The translations under genes were made by a program, and so were the position numbers. A DNA stretch of 6,614 nucleotides from Chlamydiota bacterium (GTDB lineage Bacteria > Auribacterota > UBA3054 > B51-G9), in contig QMOL01000169.1 in assembly GCA_003648225.1 (NCBI GenBank), forward strand, positions 1-6,614, read 5' to 3'. The notes beneath the pieces were generated by a model. The model searched no databases, had not been told where the DNA came from, and worked only from the letters and a program-made list of their open reading frames with translations. Shown piece by piece: positions 5,637 to 6,614 of the stretch (positions are counted from its first letter, which is position 1; every line of letters begins with the position of its first letter).

Positions 5637-6614
5637 ATGAATTTAACTCAAAAAATATTGAATGAACACCTGATAACCGGAAATCCGGTCGCGGGTGAAC
5701 GCGTGGGAATTAAAATTGACCAGACTTTAACTCAGGACGCTACCGGTACGATGGCGTACCTTGAATTTGAAGCGATGAGGATTGACCGCGTAAAAACCGA
5801 ACTTTCAGTTTCTTATATTGATCACAATATGACACAGCAGGGCCCTAATAATATGAACGACCATGCTTATCTTCAAACTACCGCGGCGAATTTCGGCGTT
5901 TATTTTTCTCGCGCGGGAAACGGTATTTGTCATCAGGTTCATCTTGAACGATTCGGTACACCGGGAAAAACTCTTCTTGGCTCGGATTCTCATACACCGA
6001 CCGGCGGGGGAATCGGCATGATCGCTATCGGCGCGGGCGGATTGAACATTGCGCTTGCGATGGCGGGCAAACCTTTTATGATGGCTTATCCTAAAGTTAT
6101 CGGAGTGAAGCTGACGGGAGAATTACAGCCGTGGGTTGCCGCTAAAGATGTTATTTTAAAACTGCTTTCAATTCTTACAACAAAAGGGAATGTGGGATGT
6201 GTTGTTGAATATTTCGGTGAAGGGGTTAAAACTCTGTCGGTACCGCAAAGAGCAACTATCACAAATATGGGTGCTGAACTCGGAGTTACAACAAGTGTTT
6301 TTCCTTCCGATGAAAATACTTTAAAGTTTCTTAAAGCACAAGGAAGAGAAAACGCCTATCGTGAACTTTCAGCTGATACGGACACCGAATACGATAAAAT
6401 TATTGAAATTAATTTGTCCGATATTGCCCCGTTAGTTACTCAATCGCCTTCACCTGACAATGTAAAAACTTTTGCGGAAGTTGAAGGCACAAAAGTTAAT
6501 CAGGTAATAATCGGCTCATGCACAAATTCATCTTTTCGTGATTTGACTCTCGCGGCAAAAATTATCGAAGGTAAAACAGTTCACCCGGAAACAAGCTTCG
6601 CTATCGCACCGGGC
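5637..6614 (+). CDS. aconitate hydratase (aconitase), N-terminal 326 residues, cut by the window edge
   Basis: The product isomerises citrate and isocitrate through cis-aconitate in the TCA cycle, using a [4Fe-4S] cluster in the cytoplasm. The frame is open to the last base with no stop. The N-terminus LTQKILNEHL, then DQTLTQDATGTMAYLEFEAM (29-48), SYIDHN (59-64), GICHQVHLERFGTPGKTLLG (96-115), DSHTPTGGG (117-125) and LSVPQRATITNMGAELG (200-216) match the single-chain bacterial aconitase type of roughly 640 aa better than the 850-900-aa AcnA and AcnB enzymes. GSCTNSS (293-299) supplies the first cluster cysteine, Cys295. The other two cysteines, the swivel domain and the substrate-binding arginines should lie beyond the edge, so about half the protein is missing. 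LeuC and homoaconitase are relatives, but DATGTMAYLEFEAM and the ATITNMGAELG block favour aconitase. It is transcribed away from the two minus-strand genes. Confidence 0.9.
   Translation, partial: MNLTQKILNEHLITGNPVAGERVGIKIDQTLTQDATGTMAYLEFEAMRIDRVKTELSVSYIDHNMTQQGPNNMNDHAYLQTTAANFGVYFSRAGNGICHQVHLERFGTPGKTLLGSDSHTPTGGGIGMIAIGAGGLNIALAMAGKPFMMAYPKVIGVKLTGELQPWVAAKDVILKLLSILTTKGNVGCVVEYFGEGVKTLSVPQRATITNMGAELGVTTSVFPSDENTLKFLKAQGRENAYRELSADTDTEYDKIIEINLSDIAPLVTQSPSPDNVKTFAEVEGTKVNQVIIGSCTNSSFRDLTLAAKIIEGKTVHPETSFAIAPG

Noticed and set aside
5805..5993. Minus-strand open frame inside the aconitase gene
   Set aside because: The plus-strand frame carries unmistakable aconitase motifs there.
5637..6614. 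3-isopropylmalate dehydratase large subunit (LeuC) or homoaconitase
   Set aside because: The fold and cluster motif are shared, but the DQTLTQDATGTMAYLEFEAM and ATITNMGAELG blocks fit single-chain bacterial aconitase better.
1..6614. CRISPR array, insertion sequence, phage or defence genes
   Set aside because: No regularly spaced repeats, transposase, integrase or nuclease motifs were seen in either strand.

Overview
The window is AT-rich bacterial DNA holding two complete or near-complete genes on the minus strand, a divergent gene on the plus strand that runs off the right edge, and structured non-coding DNA at the left end and in the divergent intergenic region. The gene families (a large secreted multidomain GH42-like glycosidase, a Tat-type leader next to a metallophosphoesterase with a fibronectin-III domain, and an aconitase of the short roughly 640-residue bacterial type) would suit a Gram-negative carbohydrate degrader, perhaps from the PVC/Lentisphaerota-Omnitrophota range. 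This placement is an inference from gene content only; there is no rRNA or other phylogenetic marker here.

Layout. Positions 1-304 carry no credible protein gene. They hold several strong inverted repeats, a possible pseudoknot and an intrinsic terminator reading rightward, and look like a plus-strand structured RNA or the 3' UTR of a gene to the left. Positions 331-3909 (minus) encode a 1192-residue secreted GH42-like glycosidase with extra beta-sandwich domains and an unusual Asp where the nucleophile Glu is expected. A 115-bp gap with an 8-bp hairpin separates it from a metallophosphoesterase-FN3 gene at 4025-5161 (minus). Directly upstream, 5158-5271 (minus) encodes a 37-residue twin-arginine signal peptide in a different frame. 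It ends in a TGA right after the heptamer A AAA AAA, and a -1 shift there would join leader and enzyme into one exported 415-residue protein.

Positions 5272-5636 form a divergent control region. It contains a good minus-strand promoter (TTGTAT, 17 bp, TGGTATATT), a perfect 16-bp palindrome just upstream of its -35, a plus-strand GC-rich terminator-like hairpin, an extended -10 (TGGTATAAT) facing the aconitase, and a C-tract/G-tract hairpin that contains the aconitase ribosome-binding site. From 5637 the plus strand encodes the first 326 residues of aconitate hydratase, cut by the window edge.

The two minus-strand genes lie in the same direction with no clear minus-strand terminator between them and may be co-transcribed as a small extracytoplasmic glycan or phospho-sugar unit. 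The aconitase is a TCA-cycle enzyme and is probably only a divergent neighbour. The most interesting points are the frame-interrupted Tat leader, the altered GH42 active site with its interrupted barrel, and the structured RNA candidate at the left end.
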